NCBI RefSeq assembly: GCF_001984035.1
Contig: NZ_CP019449.1
Span: forward strand, 186,001-250,000
DNA: 64,000 bases
Reading direction: 5' to 3'
DNA from: Sphingopyxis sp. QXT-31
GTDB lineage: Bacteria > Pseudomonadota > Alphaproteobacteria > Sphingomonadales > Sphingomonadaceae
The notes under the pieces are model-generated. The model saw only the letters and a list, made by a program, of their open reading frames with translations, ran no database searches and had not been told where the DNA came from. A program made the translations under genes and the position numbers. Every line of letters starts with the position of its first letter. The stretch's first letter is position 1. Positions 43,579 to 52,198 of this stretch are shown here, one piece after another.

Positions 43579-45321
43579 ATGATATGGCGAGGCGCCTTGG
43601 CGGCGCTCTTCCCGCTGCTGCTCGGCTCGGCCGCGCCGGCGGCGGCGCAAAGCTGCGGCAGCGGCCCGCTCCACGGCGACCGCGTCGCGCTGCTGATCGG
43701 CAACAGCGCCTATGACGGTTATAGCTGGGCCGCGCTCGCCAACGCCCGCACCGATGTTGCGCATATCTGCTCGACCCTCACCGACGCCGGCTATGCCGTG
43801 CGCGTGATCGCCGATGCCGAGCATGACGACCTGCTGGCCGGGCTCGACCGCTTCGCCGCCGACGCGGCCAGCGCGGGAACGGTCGTCGTCTATTACGCCG
43901 GCCACGGCTTCCAATATGCGCAGAAAAATTACGTCGTGCCGACCGACGCGCCGCCGATGACGCGGCGCAGCGACCTCGACCTGCGCTTCGTGTCGCTCGA
44001 GACCATTGCCCGGCGCGTGATCCCCGACGGCGCGGTGGCGCTGTTCTTGGTCGATGCGTGCCGCACCGCCGACCCGATCGTGCGCCTCGCCGACCAGCCC
44101 GCGGTCGCGACCGAGGGCGGCGTCGGGCCGATCGGCCTGCTCTCGCTACCGCGCGGCGCGGTGCTCTATTCGACCGCGATCGGCGCGCCCGCCTATGACG
44201 ACGCGCCCATCGGCTCGCGGCTCAGTCCGTTCGCCACCGCCGCCGGCCGCTATCTGTCGATGCCGGTGCCGCTGACCACGATGTTCGGCGCGATCGAGAG
44301 CGAAGTGCCCGAACTCACCGAGGGTATGCCGCGCGGCGAGCAGGAGCCCTTCCACTATGGTCGCAAGCTCGGCGGCCTCTATCTGGTCGAGCCGCGGAAG
44401 CTCGATCCCGCGATGGTTGCGCCGCCGTCGGTCAGCCCGGTAGCGGCGGCCGCCGCTGCTCCGGCGCAAGCCGCGACGACGCGCGGCGGCCCGGCCGCGA
44501 TCGCGCCGCTGGACCTGCCGCTCGCCCGGCTGGCCGTCGAGGACGAGCCGATCATCGTCGCGAGGCTGCTCACGACCCGTTCGACCGCCGACATCGCCGC
44601 GCTCGCCAGGGGCGGCGACCCGGTCGCGCAGCATATTCTCGGCTATATGCTCGAATTCGGGGTCGGCGTGGCGCGCGACAAGGGCGCGGCGCGCGAATGG
44701 CTCGCGCGCTCGGCCGCCGCCGACTATGCGCCCGGCCAGCTCGAATATGGCTATCTGCTGATGGGCAGCGCGCCGGGCACCCCCGACCGCATCGAGGGCG
44801 AGCGGCTCTACCGCGCCGCCGCGGCGAGCGGCTACGCCAAGGCGAAGACGCACCTCGCGCATCAATTGTGGATCGGCGGCTTCGGCAAGCCCGACCTGGC
44901 GGGCGCAGAGCAATTGTTCGTCGAGGCGGCCGAGGCGGGGCACCCGGCGGCGATGTTCTTCGCCGCTGCGGTCAATCCCGCGCGCCGCGGCGACATGGTC
45001 GCCCGGCTCCGCGCAATCGCAGAGGGCGGCGATGTCGAGGGCAATTTGTGGCTGTGCGAAATCGGCGTCTACAACAACAGGATCGCCGACGCCTTCGACG
45101 ACTGCGCCATCGCGGCGCGCAGTTCGGCGCTGTCGGGCGACGGAACGGGCACCGAAACCGCCCACGCCAACGCGATGGCGATCGTCGCGCTCGGCTACCA
45201 GACGGGGCAGGGCGTCGACCCCAATGCCGCGATGGCGCGCCAATGGGCGATGCGCGCGGTCGAATATCCCGATTTGCGTAGCGATTTGCGGGCGCAGATG
45301 GAGGGGATCATTGGGAAATAG
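43579..45321 (+). CDS. Secreted caspase-like (C14) protein with Sel1 repeats
   Basis: A 580-residue protein with a signal peptide (ALAALFPLLLGSAAPAAAQ). The p20-like caspase domain starts VALLIGNSAYDGYSWAALANARTDV; the catalytic dyad is His109 (VVYYAGHGFQYA) and Cys161 (LVDACRTADP). A flexible Pro/Ala linker (about 270-315) leads to Sel1-type repeats (GDPVAQHILGYMLEFGVGVARD, KGAAREWLARSAAADYAPGQL, GYQTGQGVDPNAAMARQWAM). Bacterial members are called orthocaspases and cut after basic residues in studied cases. The Met at 43579 has AGGTGAAC upstream and opens on the signal peptide. Confidence 0.88.
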   Translation: MIWRGALAALFPLLLGSAAPAAAQSCGSGPLHGDRVALLIGNSAYDGYSWAALANARTDVAHICSTLTDAGYAVRVIADAEHDDLLAGLDRFAADAASAGTVVVYYAGHGFQYAQKNYVVPTDAPPMTRRSDLDLRFVSLETIARRVIPDGAVALFLVDACRTADPIVRLADQPAVATEGGVGPIGLLSLPRGAVLYSTAIGAPAYDDAPIGSRLSPFATAAGRYLSMPVPLTTMFGAIESEVPELTEGMPRGEQEPFHYGRKLGGLYLVEPRKLDPAMVAPPSVSPVAAAAAAPAQAATTRGGPAAIAPLDLPLARLAVEDEPIIVARLLTTRSTADIAALARGGDPVAQHILGYMLEFGVGVARDKGAAREWLARSAAADYAPGQLEYGYLLMGSAPGTPDRIEGERLYRAAAASGYAKAKTHLAHQLWIGGFGKPDLAGAEQLFVEAAEAGHPAAMFFAAAVNPARRGDMVARLRAIAEGGDVEGNLWLCEIGVYNNRIADAFDDCAIAARSSALSGDGTGTETAHANAMAIVALGYQTGQGVDPNAAMARQWAMRAVEYPDLRSDLRAQMEGIIGK

Positions 45322-45324
45322 CGG

Positions 45325-45813
45325 TCAGGCGTCCGGATACCCCACCGCCATCACCTCCAACTCCTTCGGCCCCGCGGGCAGCTGCACCGTACGCAGATCC
45401 CCCACCGCCGCGCCGCGGAGTGCGCGGGCGAGGGGACTGTTCCAGCCGATCCGGCCGGTGCCGGCATCGGCTTCGTCGTCGCCGACCAAAGTGACCGTGC
45501 GCCGTGCATCGTCGTCGTCGGCCAGTTCGACCGTCGCGCCGAACCAGATGCGGCTCTTGTCGGGCTGTTCGGCGGGATCGACGACGCGTGCCGCCTTCAT
45601 CCGCCGCGCGAGGAAGCCAAGCCGCCGGTCGATTTCGCGGAGGCGTTTGCGGCCATAGATATAGTCGCCATTCTCGCTGCGGTCGCCATTGCCCGCGGCC
45701 CAGCTGATCACCTCGACCAGCTTCGGCCGCTCGTCGCCGAGCAGCGCGTCATATTCGGCGCGCAGCGCGGCATAGCCGGTGGGACTGATGATATTGGTCT
45801 TGTCCCCCGCCAT
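45325..45813 (-). CDS. greB: Transcript-cleavage elongation factor GreB
   Basis: Rescues backtracked RNA polymerase. The 162 residues contain the coiled-coil hairpin, with tip acids in GNGDRSENGDYIYGRKRLREIDRR; the YGRKRLREID form favours GreB over GreA. The C-terminal FKBP-like domain ends GRIGWNSPLARALRGAAVGD and LPAGPKELEVMAVGYP. It converges on the caspase-like gene with three bases between stops. Confidence 0.92.
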   Translation of the reverse strand: MAGDKTNIISPTGYAALRAEYDALLGDERPKLVEVISWAAGNGDRSENGDYIYGRKRLREIDRRLGFLARRMKAARVVDPAEQPDKSRIWFGATVELADDDDARRTVTLVGDDEADAGTGRIGWNSPLARALRGAAVGDLRTVQLPAGPKELEVMAVGYPDA

Positions 45814-45830
45814 TGTTCCAACCTTCGTCT

Positions 45831-45906
45831 GTCATTCCGGCGAAGGCCGGAATCTCGCCCGTGCGGCAAAGTCAGAGGGCGAGATCCCGGCCTTCGCCGG
45901 GATGAC
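45831..45906. repeat. Long inverted repeat between greB and the transglycosylase
   Basis: Arms of 30 bases (45831-45860 and 45877-45906) differ at two positions around a 16-base loop. The arm core is CCGGCGAAGGCCGG, a type I recall as frequent between sphingomonad genes. It begins 17 bases before greB and could form a strong cruciform or terminator. Confidence 0.8.
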
Positions 45907-45926
45907 GATGAAATGCAACGGGCGGC

Positions 45927-47954
45927 TCAGCCGGGGGTGCGCTTGCCGAGGTAGAAGCTCAGCGGCGCCTGCGGCAGCGGCTGGTCGCGCAGGGTGTCGT
46001 AGACGACGGCGTTTTCGAGCACGCGCTGGACGTAATTCTTGGTCTCGAAGATCGGGATCGCCTCGATCCAGTCGATCATCTCGATCGTGCCCGCGCGTGG
46101 GTCGCCGTTGGCGCGCAGCCATTTGTTCACATTGCCGGGCCCGGCGTTATACGCCGCGACGGCGAGCGGATAGCTGCCGCCGAAATAGCGCAGCATCTGC
46201 TGGAAATAGGTCGAGCCCAACGTCATGTTATAATTGGTGTCGGTGGTCGGCGCCTCGCGGATGTACGAGAGGCCGAGCTTGCCCGCGACCTCGCCCGCGG
46301 TGCCGGGCATCAGCTGCATCATGCCGCGCGCCCCGGCGTGGCTGATCGCGGCGCGGTCGAACTGGCTTTCCTGCCGCGTGATCGCGTGGATGAAGGTCCA
46401 GTTGCCCTCGTGCCCCGCGGGGACGCGCACGGTCGGGAAGCCCGACACCTCGACCGCGTCGAGGCTGTTCGCCTGCGCGCTGCGGCCGATCATGACGCCG
46501 AGGTCGGGACGGCCGATCTGCGAGGCGAGTTGGCCCGCGAGGACATGGTCGGCGGGCGAGCTGGCCTTTTGCGCGAGCGCGCGGAGGAACAAGGACTGCT
46601 CGCGCCACGCGCCGATCTCGCCCAGCGCGCGCGCCGCGCGGACGAGGCGGTCGTCGTTGAAGGCGGTGCGTTCGGCCGGGCCGACCTGGATCGACGGGAC
46701 CGGCGCGGGCTTGGGCTGCGGCCGACCAAGCCGCTCCAGCGCGAGCTGGCCGTAGAATTGGTCGTAATGCTGCGCGGCGTCATTGAAATGCGCGTTGGCG
46801 GTGTCGCTGTCGCCTGCGGCGAGCGCAGCGCGGCCGGCCCAGTAGAAGCCCTTGGTGCGCGTCTGTGCCGAGCGCGCGGCCTCGCCATATTGGCGGAACA
46901 TGCGCGCCGCGTCGGCGGGGCGGCGCAGGTCCTTGAGCGCGATCTGGCCCGCGAGCCAAGCGAGGGTGGTGTAATCGTCGCGGACGCTGAGCGGGGTTTC
47001 GCGCACCACCGTGCCCGGCGGCAGCGCGTCGTCGAGCTGGCTCGCGATGTTGAAGGCGGTGCGTTTGTCGCCGCTTTCGGACGCGCCCTTCGCGTTGGTG
47101 AGCAGGGTCGCGAGCCATTCCTCGGCGTCGGTCGGTGCTTTGGCGAGCGACCGTGGCGCAGCGAGCAAAGCGCGCGCCTCGCCGGCGCGATTGGCCTTGC
47201 GCAGCCAGGTCGCCTTGTCGGTGATATAGCCCGCGTCGGTGCGCGTCAGCCCGGGGTTGGCCGCCTCGACGGCATTGGCCTGCAGCGCGGCGTCGACCGC
47301 GCCCGCGCGCATCGCGAGGCGGGCGGCGAAGACAGCGCGCCTTTCGGGCGAGACATAGGCGAGCTGGCGCCCCGCGGCGCTGGTCGCGCCCGACCACAGC
47401 AGCCGGTCCATGCGCGCGTCGTGATCGGCAGACGAAAGCGCGCCGGGGAAGAGCGACAGTACGCGGCTCGTCTCATAATCGTCGAGCGTGCCGCCAGTCC
47501 ACGCGCGGCGGACGGCGGCATAGGCTTCGTCGCGGCGCCCGCTGGCGTTGAGCGCGAGCGCCTGGCGCAGATGGCCGCTCGCGGTCTGCGGCGGATAGGC
47601 CTGAAAATAGGCGAGGGTGCGCGCCGGATCGAAGCTGTCGAGCGCGATCGCCTTTTCGGCGCGGGTGCGCATCTTGGCGGCGTCGGGCCAGTCGCGATTG
47701 GCGAGCAGGAAGCGCGACAGCTGGTCGAAGGAGGCGCCCGTGTTGGCGGTCAGCCGGCGCCATTCGAGCACCGCGTCGCCGACGCTGTTGCCGCTGATCG
47801 GCGGTGTGTTCGACGCGGCGGCGAGCCCCATCTGCGCACGATACCACGCCATTTGTTCGGGGGTGAGTTCGCTCGCATGCGCGATGGTCGGGAAGAAAAG
47901 GGCGGCGGCGAGCGCCAGACGCGAAACGGGAAGCAGCGAATTCATAAGGGCCAT
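45927..47954 (-). CDS. slt: Soluble lytic murein transglycosylase (Slt70-like)
   Basis: Cleaves glycan strands in the periplasm with 1,6-anhydro product formation. The 675 residues have a signal peptide (LLPVSRLALAAALFFPTIAHA), a long alpha-superhelical U/L domain with TPR-like pairs, and a C-terminal GH23 domain. GH23 motifs are AITRQESQFDRAAISHAGARG (catalytic Glu), MMQLMPGTAGEVA and AVAAYNAGPGNVNKWL. The start at 47954 has AAGGAG 12 bases upstream; ATG at 47945 is an alternative. A much longer in-frame extension overlaps dapA antisense and was rejected. Confidence 0.92.
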   Translation of the reverse strand: MALMNSLLPVSRLALAAALFFPTIAHASELTPEQMAWYRAQMGLAAASNTPPISGNSVGDAVLEWRRLTANTGASFDQLSRFLLANRDWPDAAKMRTRAEKAIALDSFDPARTLAYFQAYPPQTASGHLRQALALNASGRRDEAYAAVRRAWTGGTLDDYETSRVLSLFPGALSSADHDARMDRLLWSGATSAAGRQLAYVSPERRAVFAARLAMRAGAVDAALQANAVEAANPGLTRTDAGYITDKATWLRKANRAGEARALLAAPRSLAKAPTDAEEWLATLLTNAKGASESGDKRTAFNIASQLDDALPPGTVVRETPLSVRDDYTTLAWLAGQIALKDLRRPADAARMFRQYGEAARSAQTRTKGFYWAGRAALAAGDSDTANAHFNDAAQHYDQFYGQLALERLGRPQPKPAPVPSIQVGPAERTAFNDDRLVRAARALGEIGAWREQSLFLRALAQKASSPADHVLAGQLASQIGRPDLGVMIGRSAQANSLDAVEVSGFPTVRVPAGHEGNWTFIHAITRQESQFDRAAISHAGARGMMQLMPGTAGEVAGKLGLSYIREAPTTDTNYNMTLGSTYFQQMLRYFGGSYPLAVAAYNAGPGNVNKWLRANGDPRAGTIEMIDWIEAIPIFETKNYVQRVLENAVVYDTLRDQPLPQAPLSFYLGKRTPG

Positions 47955-48053
47955 ATTAGTGGCAAACTCCTTGCGGGGCGCTGAATAGGCGTCCAATAGC
48001 GGCGCGCTGGCCAATCCTATCGGCCGCGCGGAGTCTTTGTAAAGGAGCCCAGC

Positions 48054-48929
48054 ATGTTTTCCGGGTCGATTCCCGCCTTGGTGACACCGTTTCGCGACGG
48101 GGCGTTCGACGCTCCGGCGTTCAAACGGCTCGTCGACTGGCAGATCGGCGAAGGAACGAGCGCGCTGGTTCCGTGCGGCACGACGGGCGAAAGCCCGACG
48201 CTGGGCTTCGACGAACATTATCGGGTGATCGATAGCTGTGTCGAGGCCGCCGCCGGGCGCGTGCCGGTGATCGCGGGCTGCGGGTCGAACGATACCGCGA
48301 CCGCGGTCCGCCACATGCTCTACGCGCAAAAGGCCGGTGCGACCGCGGCGCTGATCGTTGCGCCCTATTACAACAAGCCGACGCAGGCGGGGCTGCTCGC
48401 GCATTTCCGCGCGCTCGCCGATGCGTGCGACCTGCCGATCGTCGTCTACAACGTCCCCGGCCGCACCGTCGCCGACATCAGCGCCGAGATGATGAACAAG
48501 CTCGCCGAGATGCCGAGCGTGGTCGCGATCAAGGACGCGAGCGGCGACCTCGCGCGCGTCACGATGCACCGCGCCGGGGCGGGCGCCGATTTCTGTCAGC
48601 TCAGCGGCAACGACGATCTGTGGCTGCCGCACGCGGTGATGGGCGGCGCGGGCTGCATTTCGGTGACCGCCAATGTCGCGCCGCGGCTCTGCGCCGATTT
48701 CGCCGCGGCCTGCGCTGCGGGCGACTGGGCGGGGGCGCTGGTCCTGCACGACCGGCTGTTCGACCTGCACAAGGCGATGTTCAGCGATGCGTCGCCCGCA
48801 CCGGCAAAATATGCCCTGTCGCACATCCACGACTGGTTTTCGCCCGAAGTGCGCCTACCTATCATCCCGGCGTCCGAAACATCGCGTGCGGCCGTCGATG
48901 CCGCACTGTCCGCGGCCGGAGTGATCTGA
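48054..48929 (+). CDS. dapA: 4-hydroxy-tetrahydrodipicolinate synthase
   Basis: Condenses pyruvate with aspartate semialdehyde in lysine/meso-DAP synthesis. The 291 residues hold the TIM-barrel motifs: LVPCGTTGESPTL, LIVAPYYNKPTQAGL with the catalytic Tyr, VYNVPGRTVADI, and VVAIKDASGDL with Schiff-base Lys160. AAAGGAG gives a strong ribosome-binding site. It diverges from the transglycosylase and is followed nine bases later by smpB. Confidence 0.97.
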   Translation: MFSGSIPALVTPFRDGAFDAPAFKRLVDWQIGEGTSALVPCGTTGESPTLGFDEHYRVIDSCVEAAAGRVPVIAGCGSNDTATAVRHMLYAQKAGATAALIVAPYYNKPTQAGLLAHFRALADACDLPIVVYNVPGRTVADISAEMMNKLAEMPSVVAIKDASGDLARVTMHRAGAGADFCQLSGNDDLWLPHAVMGGAGCISVTANVAPRLCADFAAACAAGDWAGALVLHDRLFDLHKAMFSDASPAPAKYALSHIHDWFSPEVRLPIIPASETSRAAVDAALSAAGVI

Positions 48930-48938
48930 GCTTTCGTC

Positions 48939-49424
48939 ATGGCCCGTCCGCAGTCCGCCGCCGAATTCGACAAGAAGAAGGTCGTCGCCGAGAACCGGCG
49001 CGCGCGCTTCGATTACAGCATCGAACAGGTGTTCGAGGCGGGCATCGCGCTGCAGGGCACCGAGGTGAAGTCGCTGCGCTTCGGCGAGGGCACGATCGCG
49101 GAAAGCTATGCCGAAGTGACCGGCGGCGAGGTGTGGCTGATCAACGCGAATATCCCCGAATATAGCCACGGCAACCGCCTGAACCATGAGCCGAAGCGTC
49201 CGCGCAAGCTGCTGCTCAACTGGCGCGAGATCAACAAGATGCACGCCGGCGTCGCGCGGCAGGGCATGACGCTCGTGCCGCTGTCGGTCTATTTCAACAG
49301 CCGCGGCCGCGCCAAGGTGGAGCTGGCGCTCGCCAAGGGCAAGAAGGCGCACGACAAGCGCGAGTCGATCAAGGAACGCGACTGGAAGCGCGACAAGCAG
49401 CGGTTGATGAAGGACCGCGGATGA
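48939..49424 (+). CDS. smpB: tmRNA-binding protein SmpB
   Basis: Brings tmRNA to stalled ribosomes in trans-translation. The 161 residues open with the usual [38 protein letters not shown] is conserved as SYAEV, and [15 protein letters not shown] follows. The basic tail ends [23 protein letters not shown], which folds into a helix on the ribosome. dapA-smpB adjacency is common in alphaproteobacteria. It overlaps the next gene by four bases. No ssrA gene is seen in the window. Confidence 0.97.
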   Translation: MARPQSAAEFDKKKVVAENRRARFDYSIEQVFEAGIALQGTEVKSLRFGEGTIAESYAEVTGGEVWLINANIPEYSHGNRLNHEPKRPRKLLLNWREINKMHAGVARQGMTLVPLSVYFNSRGRAKVELALAKGKKAHDKRESIKERDWKRDKQRLMKDRG

Positions 49425-50044
49425 GCGGCGGAGGCTCCCGCGACAAGGCGGGTCTGATGAACTGGATCCGCCGCAACTCGCCGACGCGCGAGGAGCTGCT
49501 CGAGAGCCGCTTCATCAAGCCCTTTGCCCACCGCGTGGCGCACAGCCATTTGTGGCGCTTTTCGCGTACCTCGGTCCGCCGCGGCACCGCGCTCGGGCTG
49601 TTCGTCGGCATCTTCTTCCTGATCCCCGGGGTCCAGATCTTGGGCGTCGCGCTGCTCGCGCTGCCCTTCCGCGCCAATATCCCGATCGGCGCGGCGATGA
49701 CCTTCCTGTCGAACCCGGTGACCACGCCGTTCATTCTCGCCGCGTCGATTTGGGTGGGCAGCTTCCTGTTCGGGCTGCACACCAATGTGTCGAACCTCTA
49801 TATCCTTTATGACGAAGGCGCCTCGCTGACCGAGTGGTGGCACTGGTTCACCGCCAATGCCGGAACCGCGCTGCTCGGCGGCCTTGCCGGGCTGTTCGTG
49901 ATTTCGGCGGTGTCGGCGGTGATCGGCTATGTCCTCGCTTCGGTGATCTGGGACAATTGGATCCGCCTGCGCTGGCGGCGCAAATTGCACCGCGCACGCG
50001 ACAAACGACTTGAGGCATCGACGAGCGACACCGCCGCCGGTTGA
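49421..50044 (+). CDS. DUF2062 membrane protein
   Basis: A 207-residue inner-membrane protein with about three hydrophobic segments ([70 protein letters not shown]) flanked by basic ends. The SNPVTTPFI motif marks the DUF2062 family. Function is not established; relatives lie next to glycosyltransferase or smpB genes. It overlaps smpB in ATGA. Confidence 0.85.
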   Translation: MSGGGSRDKAGLMNWIRRNSPTREELLESRFIKPFAHRVAHSHLWRFSRTSVRRGTALGLFVGIFFLIPGVQILGVALLALPFRANIPIGAAMTFLSNPVTTPFILAASIWVGSFLFGLHTNVSNLYILYDEGASLTEWWHWFTANAGTALLGGLAGLFVISAVSAVIGYVLASVIWDNWIRLRWRRKLHRARDKRLEASTSDTAAG

Positions 50045-50124
50045 ACCGGACGCGCGCGGGTTTATAGCTTCCCCATCATCGATCGCCCCGCGCGCGCCGC
50101 GGGGCCAGTATACCGGGGAAAATC

Positions 50125-52176
50125 ATGATCCGTACCACGCACATTTCGCGCCTGCTCGCGACCGCGGCGCTCGGCGCCCTGCTGCTCGCCGCCGCGCCAG
50201 CGACCGCCAAGGACAAGGCCGCCGCGCCCGCAAAGACGGCGCAGCCCGAGCTCGGCACCTTCGGTTTCGATTCGGCTGGCATGGACAAGAGCGTCCAGCC
50301 GGGCGACGATTTCTACGCCTTCGCCAACGGCACCTGGGCCAAGAATACCCAAATCCCCGCCGACAAGTCGAATTACGGCATGTTCACTGCGCTCGGCGAC
50401 CTGTCGCAGGTTCGCACGCGGGAGATTCTCGACGCCGCCAAGGCCGACCCGAACAGCATGATCGGCCGCGCCTATTCGTCGTATCTCGATAGCGCGACGG
50501 TGGAAGCGAAAGGCCTCGCCCCGATCCAGCCGTGGCTGGGCAAGATCAAGACCGTCGAAAAGGCGAACCTAGCCGCGCTGCTCGCCGAAGCCGACCGCAA
50601 CGGCGTCCAGCATTTCTTCGGCGGCTTCGTCGGCCAGGACGACAAGAACCCCGAAGTCTATATCTACACCATGTTCCAGGGCGGCATCGGCATGCCCGAC
50701 CGCGACTTCTATCTGAAGGACGGCGAGCGCAACACCAAGCTGCAGGCCGCTTACCTCAAGCATCTCGAAAATGTCCTGACGCTCGCGGGCGAGAGCAATG
50801 CCGCGGCGCGCGCGCAGGCGATCTACGACTTCGAAAAGCAGGTCGCTGCGGTCCATTGGGACAAGAACGACAGCAGCGACGCGACCAAGGTCTATAACAA
50901 GATGACGATCGGCGAGCTGGCGCAGGCCGCGCCGGGCTTCGACTGGACGACCTTCATCCGCGGCATCGGGGTCAAGGAGGATTCACTCCTCGTCTCGCAG
51001 CCGAGCGCCTTCACCGGCGAGGCCAAGCTGCTCGCCGACGCGCCGATCGGCGTGATCCGCGATGCGCTGATCGTGCGGAGCCTCGACAGCTTCTCGGGCG
51101 TGCTGCCCGACGCCGTCGCGCAGGAGGCCTTCTCCTTCTACGGCACTGCGCTGTCGGGAACGCCGCAGATGCAGGAGCGCTGGAAGCGCGCGGTGGACTT
51201 CACCACCGGCAACATGGGCGAAGCCGTCGGCCAGGATTATGTCGCGAAATATTTCCCGCCCGAGACGAAGGCGGCGATGGACGTGCTGGTCAAGAATGTG
51301 CTCGCCGCGATGGGCGACCGCATCGACGGCCTTGCCTGGATGCAGCCCGCGACCAAGGTCAAGGCGAAGACCAAGCTCGCCAAATTCACCACCAAGATCG
51401 GCTATCCCGACCGCTGGAAGGACTACAGCAAGCTCGAGATCAAGGCCGACGATCTGTTCGGCAACCAGCTGCGGTCGAACCATTTCGCGCACGACGACAA
51501 TATCAGCCGCCTCGGCGGGCCGATCCGCCGCTGGGAATGGGGGATGACCCCGATGACGGTGAACGCTTATGCCAATTTCGGCATGAACGAGATCGTCTTC
51601 CCAGCTGCGATCCTGCAGCCGCCCTTCTTCGATCCCAATGCCGACGCGGCGATCAACTATGGCGGCATCGGCGCGGTGATCGGCCACGAGGTGAGCCATC
51701 ACTTCGACGACCAGGGCGCGAAGTACGACGAGACCGGCAAGCTCGCCGATTGGTGGACGCCGGAGGACGTCAAGGCGTTCGAAGCGGCCGGACAGGCGCT
51801 GATCGAGCAGTATAACGCCTATGAAGTGCTCCCCGGCGAGCATCTCGACGGCAAGTTCACGCTGGGCGAGAATATCGGCGACCTCGCCGGCCTCGCCGTC
51901 GCCTACGACGCCTACAAGAAGTCGCTGGGCGGCAAGGAAGCGCCGGTGATCGACGGGCTGACCGGCGACCAGCGCTTCTTCCTCGGCTGGGCGCAGGTGT
52001 GGCGGCGCAACTATCGCGAGCAGAATCTGTCGCAGCGCATCACGACCGATCCGCATTCGCCCTCGATCCAGCGGACTTGGGTCTCGCGCAACCTTGACCC
52101 CTGGTATAAAGCCTATCAGGTGCAGGAAGGGCAGAAGCTCTATCTGAAGCCCGAGGACCGCGTCCGCATCTGGTGA
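50125..52176 (+). CDS. M13-family (neprilysin-like) zinc metallopeptidase
   Basis: Periplasmic or exported endopeptidase of 683 residues with a signal peptide (RLLATAALGALLLAAAPATA). The N-terminal M13 domain has GDDFYAFANGTWAKNTQIP; the catalytic domain has NAYANFGMNEIVFPAAILQPP, the HExxH motif in VIGHEVSHHFDDQG, and the third ligand in GENIGDLAGL. The chain ends CxxW-like without the Cys (DRVRIW). It stands 80 bases after the DUF2062 gene and 22 before cckA. Confidence 0.94.
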   Translation: MIRTTHISRLLATAALGALLLAAAPATAKDKAAAPAKTAQPELGTFGFDSAGMDKSVQPGDDFYAFANGTWAKNTQIPADKSNYGMFTALGDLSQVRTREILDAAKADPNSMIGRAYSSYLDSATVEAKGLAPIQPWLGKIKTVEKANLAALLAEADRNGVQHFFGGFVGQDDKNPEVYIYTMFQGGIGMPDRDFYLKDGERNTKLQAAYLKHLENVLTLAGESNAAARAQAIYDFEKQVAAVHWDKNDSSDATKVYNKMTIGELAQAAPGFDWTTFIRGIGVKEDSLLVSQPSAFTGEAKLLADAPIGVIRDALIVRSLDSFSGVLPDAVAQEAFSFYGTALSGTPQMQERWKRAVDFTTGNMGEAVGQDYVAKYFPPETKAAMDVLVKNVLAAMGDRIDGLAWMQPATKVKAKTKLAKFTTKIGYPDRWKDYSKLEIKADDLFGNQLRSNHFAHDDNISRLGGPIRRWEWGMTPMTVNAYANFGMNEIVFPAAILQPPFFDPNADAAINYGGIGAVIGHEVSHHFDDQGAKYDETGKLADWWTPEDVKAFEAAGQALIEQYNAYEVLPGEHLDGKFTLGENIGDLAGLAVAYDAYKKSLGGKEAPVIDGLTGDQRFFLGWAQVWRRNYREQNLSQRITTDPHSPSIQRTWVSRNLDPWYKAYQVQEGQKLYLKPEDRVRIW

Positions 52177-52198
52177 CGCCCGAGTAGAAAGTTCCGCA

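Noticed and set aside
47955..48830. In-frame upstream extension of the lytic transglycosylase
   Set aside because: It covers dapA antisense and would bury the signal peptide; the start at 47954 restores it.
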